Of a stretch of 30,725 nucleotides of DNA, positions 1 through 8,276 are shown in pieces. The stretch comes from Chloroflexota bacterium (GTDB taxonomy: Bacteria; Chloroflexota; Anaerolineae; Aggregatilineales; UBA3940), in the NCBI GenBank assembly GCA_024643825.1, contig JAHEME010000001.1, positions 1-30,725 on the forward strand. Reading direction: 5' to 3'. The notes beneath the pieces were generated by a model. It was not told the origin of the DNA and did no database searches. It was given only the letters and a program-made list of their open reading frames with translations. A program made the position numbers and the translations under genes. The stretch's first letter is position 1; each line of letters starts with the position of its first letter.

Positions 1-372
1 ACAGACATACCGGCAGTACCCACGGAAGTACCGGTTCCAACGGAAGTGCCGACAGCCACTGACCCACCTGGCCCATTCGCACGCATCGACAGCATCACGC
101 TGGATGGTAATGTATATGTCGTGAACTACGAGACATTCGGGTATACCGAGCAGCTACCTGGGATGCACATTCACTTCTTCTTTGATACAGTGACCCCACA
201 AAATGCGGGATCGCCAGGGGCTGGCCCCTGGTATCTTTATGGAGGGCCACGTCCCTTCCGGGGCTACACCACCGGGGAGCGCCCTGGGGCAGCTACCCAA
301 ATCTGTGCTCTTGTAGCGAATGCCGATCACAGCATTATTCTGGATTCTGGAAACTGCGTTCCCTTGCCCTGA
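1..372 (+). CDS. C-terminal end of an exported protein with Pro/Thr linker (partial)
   Basis: The reading frame is open from the first base, so this is the 3' end of a longer gene whose start lies outside the window. The first 20 or so residues are a low-complexity linker of repeated Val-Pro-Thr-Glu units, typical of a spacer between domains of a secreted or surface protein. About 100 residues of compact domain follow, rich in aromatic residues and glycine (HIHFFFDTV near the middle, WYLYGGP and GNC near the end), with two cysteines. I do not recognise the domain and assign no function. A hairpin with a short T-run follows the stop, so the gene ends its transcript here. The frame and stop are certain; the surface location is inferred from the linker only. 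Confidence 0.75.
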   Translation, partial: TDIPAVPTEVPVPTEVPTATDPPGPFARIDSITLDGNVYVVNYETFGYTEQLPGMHIHFFFDTVTPQNAGSPGAGPWYLYGGPRPFRGYTTGERPGAATQICALVANADHSIILDSGNCVPLP

Positions 373-394
373 CGCGCCGAAAATCGACCTTTGG

Positions 395-425
395 AGCGAG
401 CGATCAAACGTCGCTCGCTTTTGTT
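395..425 (+). terminator. Rho-independent terminator after the first gene
   Basis: A 9-bp perfect stem (AGCGAGCGA at 395-403 with TCGCTCGCT at 411-419) and a 7-nt loop are followed by TTTTGTT. It lies 22 bases after the stop of the partial gene and ends that transcript before the next gene. Confidence 0.75.
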
Positions 426-504
426 ATGGGGAATTCAACTGATTTGCCAACCTGACCTGCTCTGGTAAGCTAGGCTATCCAAAGATTGAATGCCTGGAGT
501 AAGC

Positions 505-1395
505 ATGAAATTCCTCAATCTTCGCGTAAGTCAGGGGCCTGTCAAAGCACCACCTTCGCCTGCCGAAATCTCCGCAGGAATGCTCACCCATGATGCCGTC
601 GGGCCGATTTCCCTGCGATCAATTAACAACCTTCATGAAAATATCAAACGTCGGGTCTATCGTGGGCTTCTTCCTGCCAGTTTGCTTGCCGATTTCAATA
701 TCGATCCAATTACGTACATTGGGCAAAACAACAGCCCATCCGTTGAAGTTACAGCCTTGCCAGATTCAGGGTTGGCAAAAATTATGGTGCTGGCTCCGGA
801 CGGTGCACAAGACCCGATTGCAACCTTGGAGCTTTCCGACAACACCTTCAATAGCATCGATCTCAATCTGATGGTTCTAAACCAGCCGGATGGCTCACGT
901 TTTGCCACCGACGTCGATCTGGATGGGCAGCCCACAATATATGGGACAGTAAGAAGAAATCTGGTTGAAGAACAAAAAGCGATGGAGCATGGCCTGGCTC
1001 CCGGTCAGATTCGCTCCGGGTTGAGCGCGTCAAAACTTGTGCTCAATCAGTTGGAGACCTTTCTTGCTATGATGGGACATCGAGCCTATTATCTGGAGCC
1101 ACTTACGTACGCATCTGCCTGGGTTTTTGAAAGGCGTGGATTTGCCTATGTGCGCGGTCACAAGTTGATGGACACAATCCATGTCGAATTTCAACCGGGT
1201 GGACAGCTTCACGCATCTCTTGATGTCAGTACCCCTTTTCGTCAATCTGACCAGTGGAAGACTGTACGTGGAAGAGCCTGGGCGATTCATGATGGCATCC
1301 TGGATGTCCTTGATGAGCGTTGGGATAACTTGCGGATGGTCAAACAACTGGGCAAATCGGCGGATGTGGTAACATTTCCTGAGAGCGTGTATTAA
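505..1395 (+). CDS. Hypothetical protein, 296 aa, C-terminal part faintly GNAT-like
   Basis: This is a soluble protein with no signal peptide or membrane segment. The ATG at 505 is preferred over the ATG at 490 because GGAG (496-499) sits 5 bases before it. I do not recognise the family. The C-terminal half holds a stretch reading ...YASAWVFERRGFAYVRG..., which recalls the end of GNAT acetyltransferases (helix, then 'ERRGF' before the last strand), but I cannot see a clear acetyl-CoA-binding loop, so this is only a hint. The N-terminal 150 residues resemble nothing I know. It precedes the rsbW/STAS pair but is separated from it by about 95 bases with two large inverted repeats, so it may be its own transcript. 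Confidence 0.75.
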   Translation: MKFLNLRVSQGPVKAPPSPAEISAGMLTHDAVGPISLRSINNLHENIKRRVYRGLLPASLLADFNIDPITYIGQNNSPSVEVTALPDSGLAKIMVLAPDGAQDPIATLELSDNTFNSIDLNLMVLNQPDGSRFATDVDLDGQPTIYGTVRRNLVEEQKAMEHGLAPGQIRSGLSASKLVLNQLETFLAMMGHRAYYLEPLTYASAWVFERRGFAYVRGHKLMDTIHVEFQPGGQLHASLDVSTPFRQSDQWKTVRGRAWAIHDGILDVLDERWDNLRMVKQLGKSADVVTFPESVY

Positions 1396-1397
1396 GT

Positions 1398-1425
1398 GTT
1401 TGACCGAAAGCTTTTTCGGTCAAAC
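1398..1425 (+). other. Perfect 12-bp inverted repeat (stem-loop)
   Basis: GTTTGACCGAAA (1398-1409) pairs exactly with TTTCGGTCAAAC (1414-1425) around a 4-nt centre. It begins 2 bases after the stop at 1395. No T-run follows, so it is a weak terminator candidate; it could equally be an RNA-stability element or a protein-binding palindrome. Confidence 0.5.
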
Positions 1426-1426
1426 C

Positions 1427-1469
1427 GTGAGGTTTCATGAAAGTCTTTCACTGAAACGCTTAACCTCAC
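1427..1469 (+). other. Second, compound inverted repeat before the rsbW-like gene
   Basis: The outer arms GTGAGG (1427-1432) and CCTCAC (1464-1469) enclose further pairing: TTTCA (1433-1437) with TGAAA (1452-1456), and TGAAA (1438-1442) with TTTCA (1446-1450). Together they give a long imperfect hairpin with a bulge at about 1457-1463. It abuts the first stem-loop and ends about 20 bases before the next start codon. The function is unknown; an attenuator-like or RNA-processing role is possible. Confidence 0.4.
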
Positions 1470-1490
1470 ATCCTGGCTGCTGAAATTCGG

Positions 1491-1934
1491 ATGGAGTGGA
1501 CTTTGGTCAATTCATATAAGATGACGCGCGCAGCAGAACTGGAAGCCCTGCCCATTTTTCGTGACTTTCTGGACAGTGTATGTAAAGAGCATGGAATTGG
1601 CAGCGAATTCCGTTATGATCTTAAACTCGCGATGGATGAAGCCTGCACGAATATCATCACACATGGCTATGCGGGCATGAATCCCGGCTCGATCATGATG
1701 GAAGTACAATTTCAGCCCTCACACATTCGCTTGAGCATCACGGATTTTGGTCTCGCATTTGAGCCTGTTGAGACGGCTGCTCCCGATGTGAATGCCCTGT
1801 TGGAAGATCGGGTTGCAAGTGGATTTGGTCTGTATTTTATTTATCAGACTATGGATGAGGTTGAATACCGTACAACTGTCGATTGTAATATGCTGACACT
1901 GGTCAAAAGGCGGCACGCTCCTGACGCGGCCTAG
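1491..1934 (+). CDS. RsbW/SpoIIAB-like anti-sigma factor kinase (HATPase)
   Basis: This 147-aa soluble GHKL-fold ATPase is of the kind that phosphorylates STAS antagonist proteins and sequesters a sigma factor or other target in partner-switching systems. The N-box reads D-E-A-C-T-N (about 49-54), the G1 box T-D-F-G (84-87) and the G2 box G-F-G-L (111-114). The length is normal for the family. The next gene, 22 bases downstream, encodes the matching STAS partner, which supports the assignment. The start is uncertain. The ATG at 1491 has no ribosome site, while a TTG at 1503 has GGAG 6 bases upstream and would remove four residues. No sigma-B-like gene lies next to the pair, so its target is unknown. 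Confidence 0.9.
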   Translation: MEWTLVNSYKMTRAAELEALPIFRDFLDSVCKEHGIGSEFRYDLKLAMDEACTNIITHGYAGMNPGSIMMEVQFQPSHIRLSITDFGLAFEPVETAAPDVNALLEDRVASGFGLYFIYQTMDEVEYRTTVDCNMLTLVKRRHAPDAA

Positions 1935-1956
1935 CACGACTATGGGAGGAAACAAG

Positions 1957-2295
1957 GTGGAAATCACAGAGAAGGATGTTGATGGCGTAGCCATCCTGTC
2001 TTTTTCGGGCAGTCTGGATGCACTCACCTCACCAGAGGCGACCGACTATCTTGAAGCATGTATATCCAACGGTAAGAATCAAATCGTGGCAGACCTGGCT
2101 GCGGTTGATTTCATCAGTAGTGCTGGGTTGCGCGTTGTTCTTACTGCCATGAAGCAAACACGCTTGGCCGGAGGCGACTTTCGACTGGCAGCTCTCCCGG
2201 ATGGAGTGCATAAAGTAATTGCGATGGCAGGCTTTACCAGCATCCTCAAAATCTATGATGATGCTGAATCTGCTTCTTCCAGCTTCCGTAAATAA
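1957..2295 (+). CDS. STAS-domain anti-sigma factor antagonist (RsbV/SpoIIAA-like)
   Basis: This 112-aa protein is a single STAS domain. It would bind the RsbW-like kinase encoded just upstream and be released or inactivated by phosphorylation. The diagnostic stretch D-F-I-S-S-A-G-L-R-V lies at about residues 51-60; Ser55 aligns with the phosphorylated serine of RsbV. The GTG at 1957 is chosen over the ATG at 1942 because GGGAGGA (1944-1950) lies 6 bases before the GTG. The patatin-like gene starts 3 bases after its stop, so the three genes form one operon. Confidence 0.92.
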   Translation: MEITEKDVDGVAILSFSGSLDALTSPEATDYLEACISNGKNQIVADLAAVDFISSAGLRVVLTAMKQTRLAGGDFRLAALPDGVHKVIAMAGFTSILKIYDDAESASSSFRK

Positions 2296-2298
2296 TCC

Positions 2299-3159
2299 AT
2301 GCCAACCTCAAACCCAGAGCACAAGCGGCGCGTGGCGCTGGTCATCGGGGCCGGATCGATTAAATGCGCTGCTGCACTTGGGCTGCAAAAATCGCTATAT
2401 CAAGCAGGCATCTCGATTGATATGGTGGTAGGGTGCAGCGGTGGTAGTTTATATGCGGCTCTCATTGCGCTTGGAACCGAAACAGAAGAAGCTGAACGGC
2501 TTACCCATGCACTGTGGACGCGGGAGCTAACAAAGAAGCGCAGCATTTCCGCCCTGCTAAAAACAGTTGCGCCACGTATCTTCGGGTTCGATGAGAATTT
2601 TGGTCTGATTGACGATAGCTTGATCCTGAGTCGATTGAAGGCGGCTTATGGGGAACAGACGTTTACCGAAGCGCGCATCCCCCTCTATATAGTAGCCACA
2701 GACTTTGAGACCGGGGAGAAAGTAATTCTGGAGAAAGGTCGCCTCCGGGACGCAATTCGGGCGAGCATTGCGATCCCTTTCATCTTCAAACCATGGCGCT
2801 TTCAGGATCGCCTGCTGATGGATGGCTTCATGTCCGACCCGCTGCCTGTGGATGTTGCGATTAAAGAGGGTGCCGATCTGATCATTGCCCTGGGGTTTGA
2901 CAGCCCCTACCAGACACGCATCGACTCTTCGCCTCGGTTCGCGTTTCAGGTCACAACGATTATGGCGAACCATCTGTTGACCTCGAACTTCGCGTTTCAC
3001 AATCTGGCACATCACACGGAAGTGATCCCGGTTGTGCCGGAGTTTGATCGCCGAATCAGGGCGTTCGATAGCGATGAACTTCACTACATTATCGAACAGG
3101 GGGAGAAGGCCATGAATGAGCAAATCCCCTATGTTCAGCGATTGCTGGGGACGCAGTGA
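2299..3159 (+). CDS. Patatin-like phospholipase (RssA/YchK type)
   Basis: This 286-aa cytoplasmic-type patatin has no signal peptide. Patatins hydrolyse acyl ester bonds of lipids with a Ser-Asp dyad. The nucleophile elbow is G-C-S-G-G (Ser47) and the second dyad residue is in M-D-G-F (Asp175), followed by the usual S-D-P-L-P-V. The oxyanion-hole region near the N-terminus reads G-A-G-S-I-K-C-A-A-A-L-G, where many relatives have a Gly-rich G-G-G-x-R-G. The family is clear but this loop is unusual. It begins 3 bases after the STAS gene, which suggests translational coupling and perhaps control of lipase activity by the partner switch. That link is inference. The substrate is unknown. Confidence 0.9.
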   Translation: MPTSNPEHKRRVALVIGAGSIKCAAALGLQKSLYQAGISIDMVVGCSGGSLYAALIALGTETEEAERLTHALWTRELTKKRSISALLKTVAPRIFGFDENFGLIDDSLILSRLKAAYGEQTFTEARIPLYIVATDFETGEKVILEKGRLRDAIRASIAIPFIFKPWRFQDRLLMDGFMSDPLPVDVAIKEGADLIIALGFDSPYQTRIDSSPRFAFQVTTIMANHLLTSNFAFHNLAHHTEVIPVVPEFDRRIRAFDSDELHYIIEQGEKAMNEQIPYVQRLLGTQ

Positions 3160-3207
3160 TCGGCAGCCGCAAAATCAAGTAGCCTCCTCCATGATTACAA
3201 GAGAATC

Positions 3208-3238
3208 CAGAAAACTCCCAAAAACAGGGAGTTTTCTG
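3208..3238 (+). other. 12-bp perfect stem-loop downstream of the patatin gene
   Basis: CAGAAAACTCCC (3208-3219) pairs with GGGAGTTTTCTG (3227-3238) around a 7-nt A-rich loop. It could end the rsbW-STAS-patatin transcript, but no T-run follows on the plus strand. The rest of the 3160-3401 gap shows no convincing gene or strong promoter. Confidence 0.45.
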
Positions 3239-3401
3239 ATGCAGAATGTGGATATGATGGAAATTCTCCAATGGCCTGTGGGCAGTGGGAATCGGGAGAG
3301 TTTCTCATGGAAGGCTGTGCAACTTCCTCTTAGGAACTTCGTACTAACTTCATGTGGAGATGATTGACCTCCTGCTGGTTGAGGGATCAGAAAGGTGATG
3401 T

Positions 3402-4577
3402 ATGGTTGCAACAACGGAATCGCTTCAGGCCATGAGCTATACAAGGGAATATGAAAACGGTAATCAGCAACTTATCGAACTGAGAAGGGTGGCGAAATCC
3501 TACAAGACAGCAGTAGGAGATTTCGTCGCGCTTAAAGAAATTGATCTGAATGTCGATGCGGGTGAGTTTGTTGCGGTTATTGGCAAATCTGGCAGTGGTA
3601 AGTCCACATTGATCAACATGCTTACAGGGATTGATCGCCCCACCAGCGGCGAAGTGCTGATCGGCGATACAGCCGTTCACCTTCTCAAGGAAGGTCAGAT
3701 CGCCCAATGGCGCGGGCGTACTATCGGGATCGTGTTCCAGTTCTTCCAACTTCTCCCCACCCTCACGATTGCAGAAAACGTCATGCTGCCGATGGATTTC
3801 TGCAATATGTATGCGCGGCGGGAACGCACAGAACGTGCCATGCATTTGTTAGAACTGGTAGACATCGCCGACCATGCACATAAATTACCAACCGCTGTTT
3901 CCGGTGGGCAGCAGCAGCGCGCTGCGATTGCCCGTGCGTTAGCCAATGATCCACCAATTGTGATGGCAGATGAACCGACAGGAAACCTTGACTCCCGGAC
4001 GGCGGCTGCCGTATTCGATCTCTTCCAAAACCTCGTCGAGGCGGGCAAGACGATCCTGATGGTGACTCACGATGAAGGGCAGGCTCGACGTGCCTCACGC
4101 ACGATTGTCCTTGCCGATGGGGAGGTCGTCAACGAGTATCTTGCAAGAGCATTGCCATTTCTTGCACAAGACCAAATGGTTAGAGCCACACATAAGCTGG
4201 AGTCTTTCAGCTTCTCCCCCGGCGAAGTGATCATGCTTCAGGATGCTCCACCGGATCGGTTTTACATTATCAAAGCGGGCGAAGTTCATATCTATCTTCG
4301 CCAACCAGATGGAGCTGAGATTCTGGTAGACACGCTGCGAAGTGGTCAGTATTTTGGAGAAGTTGCGCTTCTCCGAGGCGGCGTTCGTACCGCTACCGTG
4401 CGTTCGTCGCGCAAGTCTGGTGTCGAGGTGATTGCTCTCGATCAGCAGAGTTTCAACGAAGTGGTCTCTGAATCTGCGGTGACGCGAAGCGAGATGGATC
4501 GTGTCATGGCAGAACGTGCTGCTGCACAGACTCGGTTACGCCAGTCCCCTGCTGCAACACAAGAAGATGACCTCTAG
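3402..4577 (+). CDS. ABC transporter ATPase (LolD/MacB class) fused to a cyclic-nucleotide-binding domain
   Basis: This 391-aa cytoplasmic ATPase has two modules. Residues about 25-245 are a complete ABC ATPase: Walker A G-K-S-G-S-G-K-S-T (61-69), Q-loop near 113, signature S-G-G-Q-Q (167-171), Walker B ending in M-A-D-E (188-191) and H-loop His223. Residues about 249-360 are a CRP/PKA-type CNB domain, with P-G-E near 273, the phosphate-binding cassette F-G-E-V-A-L-L (318-324) and R-T-A-T-V (329-333). The cassette's Glu and Arg are both kept, so ligand binding is plausible. The tail is Ala/Gln-rich. LolD/MacB ATPases are normally about 230 aa, so the CNB part is an addition. The start is preceded by AAAGGTGA. 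The permease and adaptors follow directly. Regulation of export by cAMP or cGMP is inferred. Confidence 0.93.
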   Translation: MVATTESLQAMSYTREYENGNQQLIELRRVAKSYKTAVGDFVALKEIDLNVDAGEFVAVIGKSGSGKSTLINMLTGIDRPTSGEVLIGDTAVHLLKEGQIAQWRGRTIGIVFQFFQLLPTLTIAENVMLPMDFCNMYARRERTERAMHLLELVDIADHAHKLPTAVSGGQQQRAAIARALANDPPIVMADEPTGNLDSRTAAAVFDLFQNLVEAGKTILMVTHDEGQARRASRTIVLADGEVVNEYLARALPFLAQDQMVRATHKLESFSFSPGEVIMLQDAPPDRFYIIKAGEVHIYLRQPDGAEILVDTLRSGQYFGEVALLRGGVRTATVRSSRKSGVEVIALDQQSFNEVVSESAVTRSEMDRVMAERAAAQTRLRQSPAATQEDDL

Positions 4578-4600
4578 CCTGTAAGAAAGCAGAAGTTACC

Positions 4601-6982
4601 ATGCTGAACCCACGCTGGCAGAAAGTTCTTCGCGATCTATGGGGCAATAAGGCCCGTACGCTTCTCGTGGTAATGGCAATCGCCGTAGGGGTGTTTGCAT
4701 TTGGAAGCGTGTTCATCACGCAGGAAGTCCTGCTGCGGGATATGACGCAGGGCTATGAATCGATCCACCCGGCTAATGCTGTCCTGACCATGGCGCCCTT
4801 CGATGAGAGTGTCGTGAATGCAGCGAAGGGGATGCGCCAGGTAGCGGACGCCGAAGGTCGCGCGACCTTCTCGGTGAAGGTAGAGACTGGCCCCAACCAA
4901 TGGGTAAATGTTGATCTCTTCGCCATTCCAGATTATTCCAATATGCGGATTGATGTCATCACACCGGAACTGGGTGCGTGGCCTCCAGTACGGCGCGAAG
5001 TGCTTTTAGAGCGAACTTCAATGCCGCTTGTGGGGGCCGACATTGGAGATACCATCGGCATCGAACTTCCGAATGGACAGCATAAGGAGTTGTTGTTAGC
5101 AGGAACCGTTCATGACTTCAACGCAATCCCGGCGAATTTATTTCCTCAGGGGTCGGGCTATATCTCCCTTGACACGTTGGAGTGGCTGGGGCAGCCGCGT
5201 GCCTATAGCCAGTTGAAGCTCACTATGAGTGATCCGAACCCGACGCAGGAGTCCATTGAACGGGATGCCAGCGCGGTGACAGATCGGCTGGAGCAGCAGG
5301 GGAATACGGTTGGTTATACGGAGGTACGAGAGCCGGGCAAGCATTGGGCTTCCGATGTCACTCAGGCTTTTACCACGATCCTGGAAGGAATCGGCGTATT
5401 CTCCCTGATCTTGAGCGGGTTCCTTGTCGTCAATACCATTTCTGCATTGCTGGCACAGCAGAGACGTCAGATAGGGATGATGAAAGCTATCGGCGCACGA
5501 GCAGGGCAGGTAGTCGGAATCTATCTTGCCACTGTGATACTCCTGGGGGCGCTTAGTCTGCTGGTTGCTGTGCCAGTAGGACTGCTCTTTGCGTGGGTCA
5601 GTGCTCAGGCGGTAGCCGGATTCCTGAATGTAAATATTACAACATTCCGTATGCCCATATGGGTGTTGATCCTGGAGATCATCCTATCGCTTTTGGTCCC
5701 GGTGATCGCAGCCTTAATCCCCGTCATCAGCGGCACACGGATCACCGTTCGTGAAGCTGTCAGTGATTACGGCATCACACCTTCCAATGTAAAGGTCGGT
5801 CCTATTGATCGTGTCCTGAGTCACATTCGCGGACTATCTCGGCCTCTACTCCTATCACTACGTAACACCTTCCGGCGAAAGGGCCGACTGTATCTTACCC
5901 TGGGAACGTTGACGCTCGCAGGTGCGATCTTTATCGGCATCATTAACGTGCGCGGCTCCATGCTGATCGAACTCGATAAAATCATTCGGTTGTTCAACTA
6001 TGACGTTCAAATGGGGCTGGGCGGCTCTTATAGCGTTCGACAACTTGAGCGTGAAGCACTGCGTGTTCCGGGCGTAACGGGCGTGGAAGGATGGACGGCT
6101 GCTCAGGTGCAGCGTATCAGGCCCGATAAGACAGAGGGTTCCACAATTACTCTATTTGTCCCTCCTGCAGACACTCATTTTATCCAACCCGCCCTGGTAG
6201 AAGGTCGCTGGCTGCAACCCGATGATCAGAATGCAATCGTTCTAAGCCTGGACGTTCTTCGAGAAGATTCCGACATCAACCTTGGGGATGAGGTTCGCCT
6301 CCTGATGGGGGATGAGGAGCGCGACTGGGTAGTCATTGGCATCATCGACCGGGTAGGACAGCCATTTGCGTATGCCAACTTTGCCTACCTTTCGCGGATT
6401 CAGGGTGCGCCGGGCTTTTCAAGCGTGCTGATGGTGGGAACGGAACGGCACGATAGTGCGTATCAAGCGCAACTGGGCCGTACTCTTGAAGAACATCTGA
6501 AGCGTGCGGGGATCAATGTTAGTTCTACCATCACGCTCTCTGAAATCTATGGTTCCAATGTGGGGCAGTTCAACTTCCTGATTGGCTTTATGCTCGTAAT
6601 GGCGGTTCTCCTAGCGATTGTTGGCGGTCTAGGTCTGGCAGGCACGATGAGCCTCAACGTGCTGGAGCGCACGCGCGAAATCGGTGTCATGCGGGCGATT
6701 GGGGCGGCGAACTGGGCGGTCAGAAACATTGTTATGATAGAAGGGCTTCTTATTGGTATTATTAGCTGGATTCTGGGAGGCCTTCTGGCAGCGCCATTAA
6801 GCTATCTGTTAGGATATGCGGTCGGGATGGCGTTCTTCGAGCGTCCACTCTCGTTCACTTTTGAGATCCCCGGTGTATTTGTGTGGTTGTTACTGATTGG
6901 ATTTCTTGCGGCACTTGCCAGTGCCATGCCTGCTCGCAGGGCATCCTCCATTACCGTGCGCGATGCCCTCGCCTATGAATAG
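4601..6982 (+). CDS. Double FtsX-domain ABC transporter permease
   Basis: This 793-aa membrane protein has two tandem MacB/FtsX modules, as in LolCE-like or 'DUF214' permeases where both halves are fused. Each half has an N-terminal TM (about 19-40 and 425-450), a large extracytoplasmic domain, and a C-terminal FtsX domain of three TMs (about 262-375 and 656-785). Both FtsX domains carry the R-x-I-G-x-M-x-A-I-G-A coupling motif, read by the ATPase. It starts 23 bases after the CNB-fused ATPase. Two lipoprotein adaptors follow, so the complex resembles MacAB/DevBCA exporters that act on lipids, peptides or lipoproteins at the envelope. The substrate cannot be told from the sequence. Confidence 0.93.
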   Translation: MLNPRWQKVLRDLWGNKARTLLVVMAIAVGVFAFGSVFITQEVLLRDMTQGYESIHPANAVLTMAPFDESVVNAAKGMRQVADAEGRATFSVKVETGPNQWVNVDLFAIPDYSNMRIDVITPELGAWPPVRREVLLERTSMPLVGADIGDTIGIELPNGQHKELLLAGTVHDFNAIPANLFPQGSGYISLDTLEWLGQPRAYSQLKLTMSDPNPTQESIERDASAVTDRLEQQGNTVGYTEVREPGKHWASDVTQAFTTILEGIGVFSLILSGFLVVNTISALLAQQRRQIGMMKAIGARAGQVVGIYLATVILLGALSLLVAVPVGLLFAWVSAQAVAGFLNVNITTFRMPIWVLILEIILSLLVPVIAALIPVISGTRITVREAVSDYGITPSNVKVGPIDRVLSHIRGLSRPLLLSLRNTFRRKGRLYLTLGTLTLAGAIFIGIINVRGSMLIELDKIIRLFNYDVQMGLGGSYSVRQLEREALRVPGVTGVEGWTAAQVQRIRPDKTEGSTITLFVPPADTHFIQPALVEGRWLQPDDQNAIVLSLDVLREDSDINLGDEVRLLMGDEERDWVVIGIIDRVGQPFAYANFAYLSRIQGAPGFSSVLMVGTERHDSAYQAQLGRTLEEHLKRAGINVSSTITLSEIYGSNVGQFNFLIGFMLVMAVLLAIVGGLGLAGTMSLNVLERTREIGVMRAIGAANWAVRNIVMIEGLLIGIISWILGGLLAAPLSYLLGYAVGMAFFERPLSFTFEIPGVFVWLLLIGFLAALASAMPARRASSITVRDALAYE

Positions 6983-7036
6983 ATCATTTCTGTTTCAGGT
7001 GTCCCATGAGATGCCTGTAGAGAAGGAGAGTCCTCA

Positions 7037-8266
7037 ATGAAGGTTCCAGAAAGGCAAGTGTTCCTCCGTTTATTAGCTGCTCTCACCGCAGTGTTGGTGA
7101 TAGGCTGTTCCGGCGGAACTGCTGCTGAAGAAGTTGTCCCCACGGTAGATACATCAGATCAGACGCCTACTGTGAGCGCCACCGGGGAAGTTGTGCCCGC
7201 ACAATGGGCAGAATTGAGCTTTGCAATCTCTGGCGTAGCCTCAGAAATTCGGGTGAAGGAAGGCGATGTTGTACAAGAAGGGGACGAAATTGCCAGGCTG
7301 GACACGACCGATCTCGATATCGCCCTCGTTCGTGCAAAAGCAGCCCTGTCAGTAGCACAGGCAAATCTCGATCTGGCGAAGGCTGGCCCAAGAGACGCGG
7401 AAGTAAAACGCGCTCAAGATCAGCTTGCCGCTGCCAATGCGCGTGTTGCAGTAGCCATTGCCCAACGTGATGCTGTGAAAGCTCCGCCCGATCAGGATGC
7501 AGTAATTCAGGCCCAGGTGAATGTACAGCAGGCAGTGAATGGGCAGCAAGATCTTCAGGAAAGCTATGATTCACTAATGTATTTTGTGGAGCATCACTGG
7601 GATGATTTTGATTTTCAGCCAGGAGATCGGACACCCCTTGATGGGGAGCAGAATCTCCGCTACTCCCTGGAGCAAGCGAACTTGCAGGTAGCAGCAGCAC
7701 AGGCCAGCCTCGATAAATTACTGGCAGGCCCTGACCCGGATGACTTGCGCGTTGCTGATGCGAAGGTCTGGGCAGCCGCCGCCCAAAGAGACGCATCCCT
7801 TGCGTATCTGAATCTGGTGAAGGCAGGTGCATCCCCGGCTGATCTGGCCGTATCTCAAGCGGAAGTAGAGCAGGCTCAGACAGCCGTAGACTCTGCCGAG
7901 GCAGCGCGTGATCAGGGGATTCTGAAAGCTCCTTTTGCCGGAACCATCAGCACCATCAATATTGATCCAGGGGAACTGGTAAACGCAGGGGTTCCTGCCT
8001 TTGTTCTCGGCAATCTCGATTCACTGCGCATAGAGACCACTGACTTGAATGAGATCGATGCAGCGCGGGTTCAGGTTGGCGATACAGCAACCGTGACATT
8101 TGATGCGCTGCCGAATGTGACCGTACAGGGAACAGTCGTGAGCATTTCCCCGAAGTCGTCCGAAGGGGCAGGCGTGAATTACAAAACGATTCTGGAACTA
8201 AATTCTCTCTCATCGGACGTCCGCTGGGGGATGACAGCCTTTGTCGACATCGACGTCAAGAATTAG
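7037..8266 (+). CDS. HlyD/MacA-type periplasmic adaptor lipoprotein 1
   Basis: This 409-aa exported adaptor subunit belongs to the upstream ABC exporter. A lipoprotein signal peptide ends in V-I-G-C (Cys24). Next come a half-lipoyl segment (about 55-95, with the usual V-K-E-G-D-x-V turn), a long Ala/Gln-rich coiled-coil hairpin (about 95-285, interrupted by an acidic insert near 185-205), a second half-lipoyl segment (K-A-P-F-A-G-T-I near 295) and a beta-barrel domain. AGGAG precedes the start. Its paralogue follows 10 bases later. Such adaptors link FtsX-type permeases to envelope partners. The lipid anchor fits attachment to the outer face of the cytoplasmic membrane. Confidence 0.92.
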   Translation: MKVPERQVFLRLLAALTAVLVIGCSGGTAAEEVVPTVDTSDQTPTVSATGEVVPAQWAELSFAISGVASEIRVKEGDVVQEGDEIARLDTTDLDIALVRAKAALSVAQANLDLAKAGPRDAEVKRAQDQLAAANARVAVAIAQRDAVKAPPDQDAVIQAQVNVQQAVNGQQDLQESYDSLMYFVEHHWDDFDFQPGDRTPLDGEQNLRYSLEQANLQVAAAQASLDKLLAGPDPDDLRVADAKVWAAAAQRDASLAYLNLVKAGASPADLAVSQAEVEQAQTAVDSAEAARDQGILKAPFAGTISTINIDPGELVNAGVPAFVLGNLDSLRIETTDLNEIDAARVQVGDTATVTFDALPNVTVQGTVVSISPKSSEGAGVNYKTILELNSLSSDVRWGMTAFVDIDVKN

Positions 8267-8276
8267 GTAGAGAGCA

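Noticed and set aside
3116..3367. Open frame of 83 aa between the patatin and ABC genes
   Set aside because: It overlaps the patatin end, has no ribosome site or recognisable domain, and contains the stem-loop at 3208-3238.
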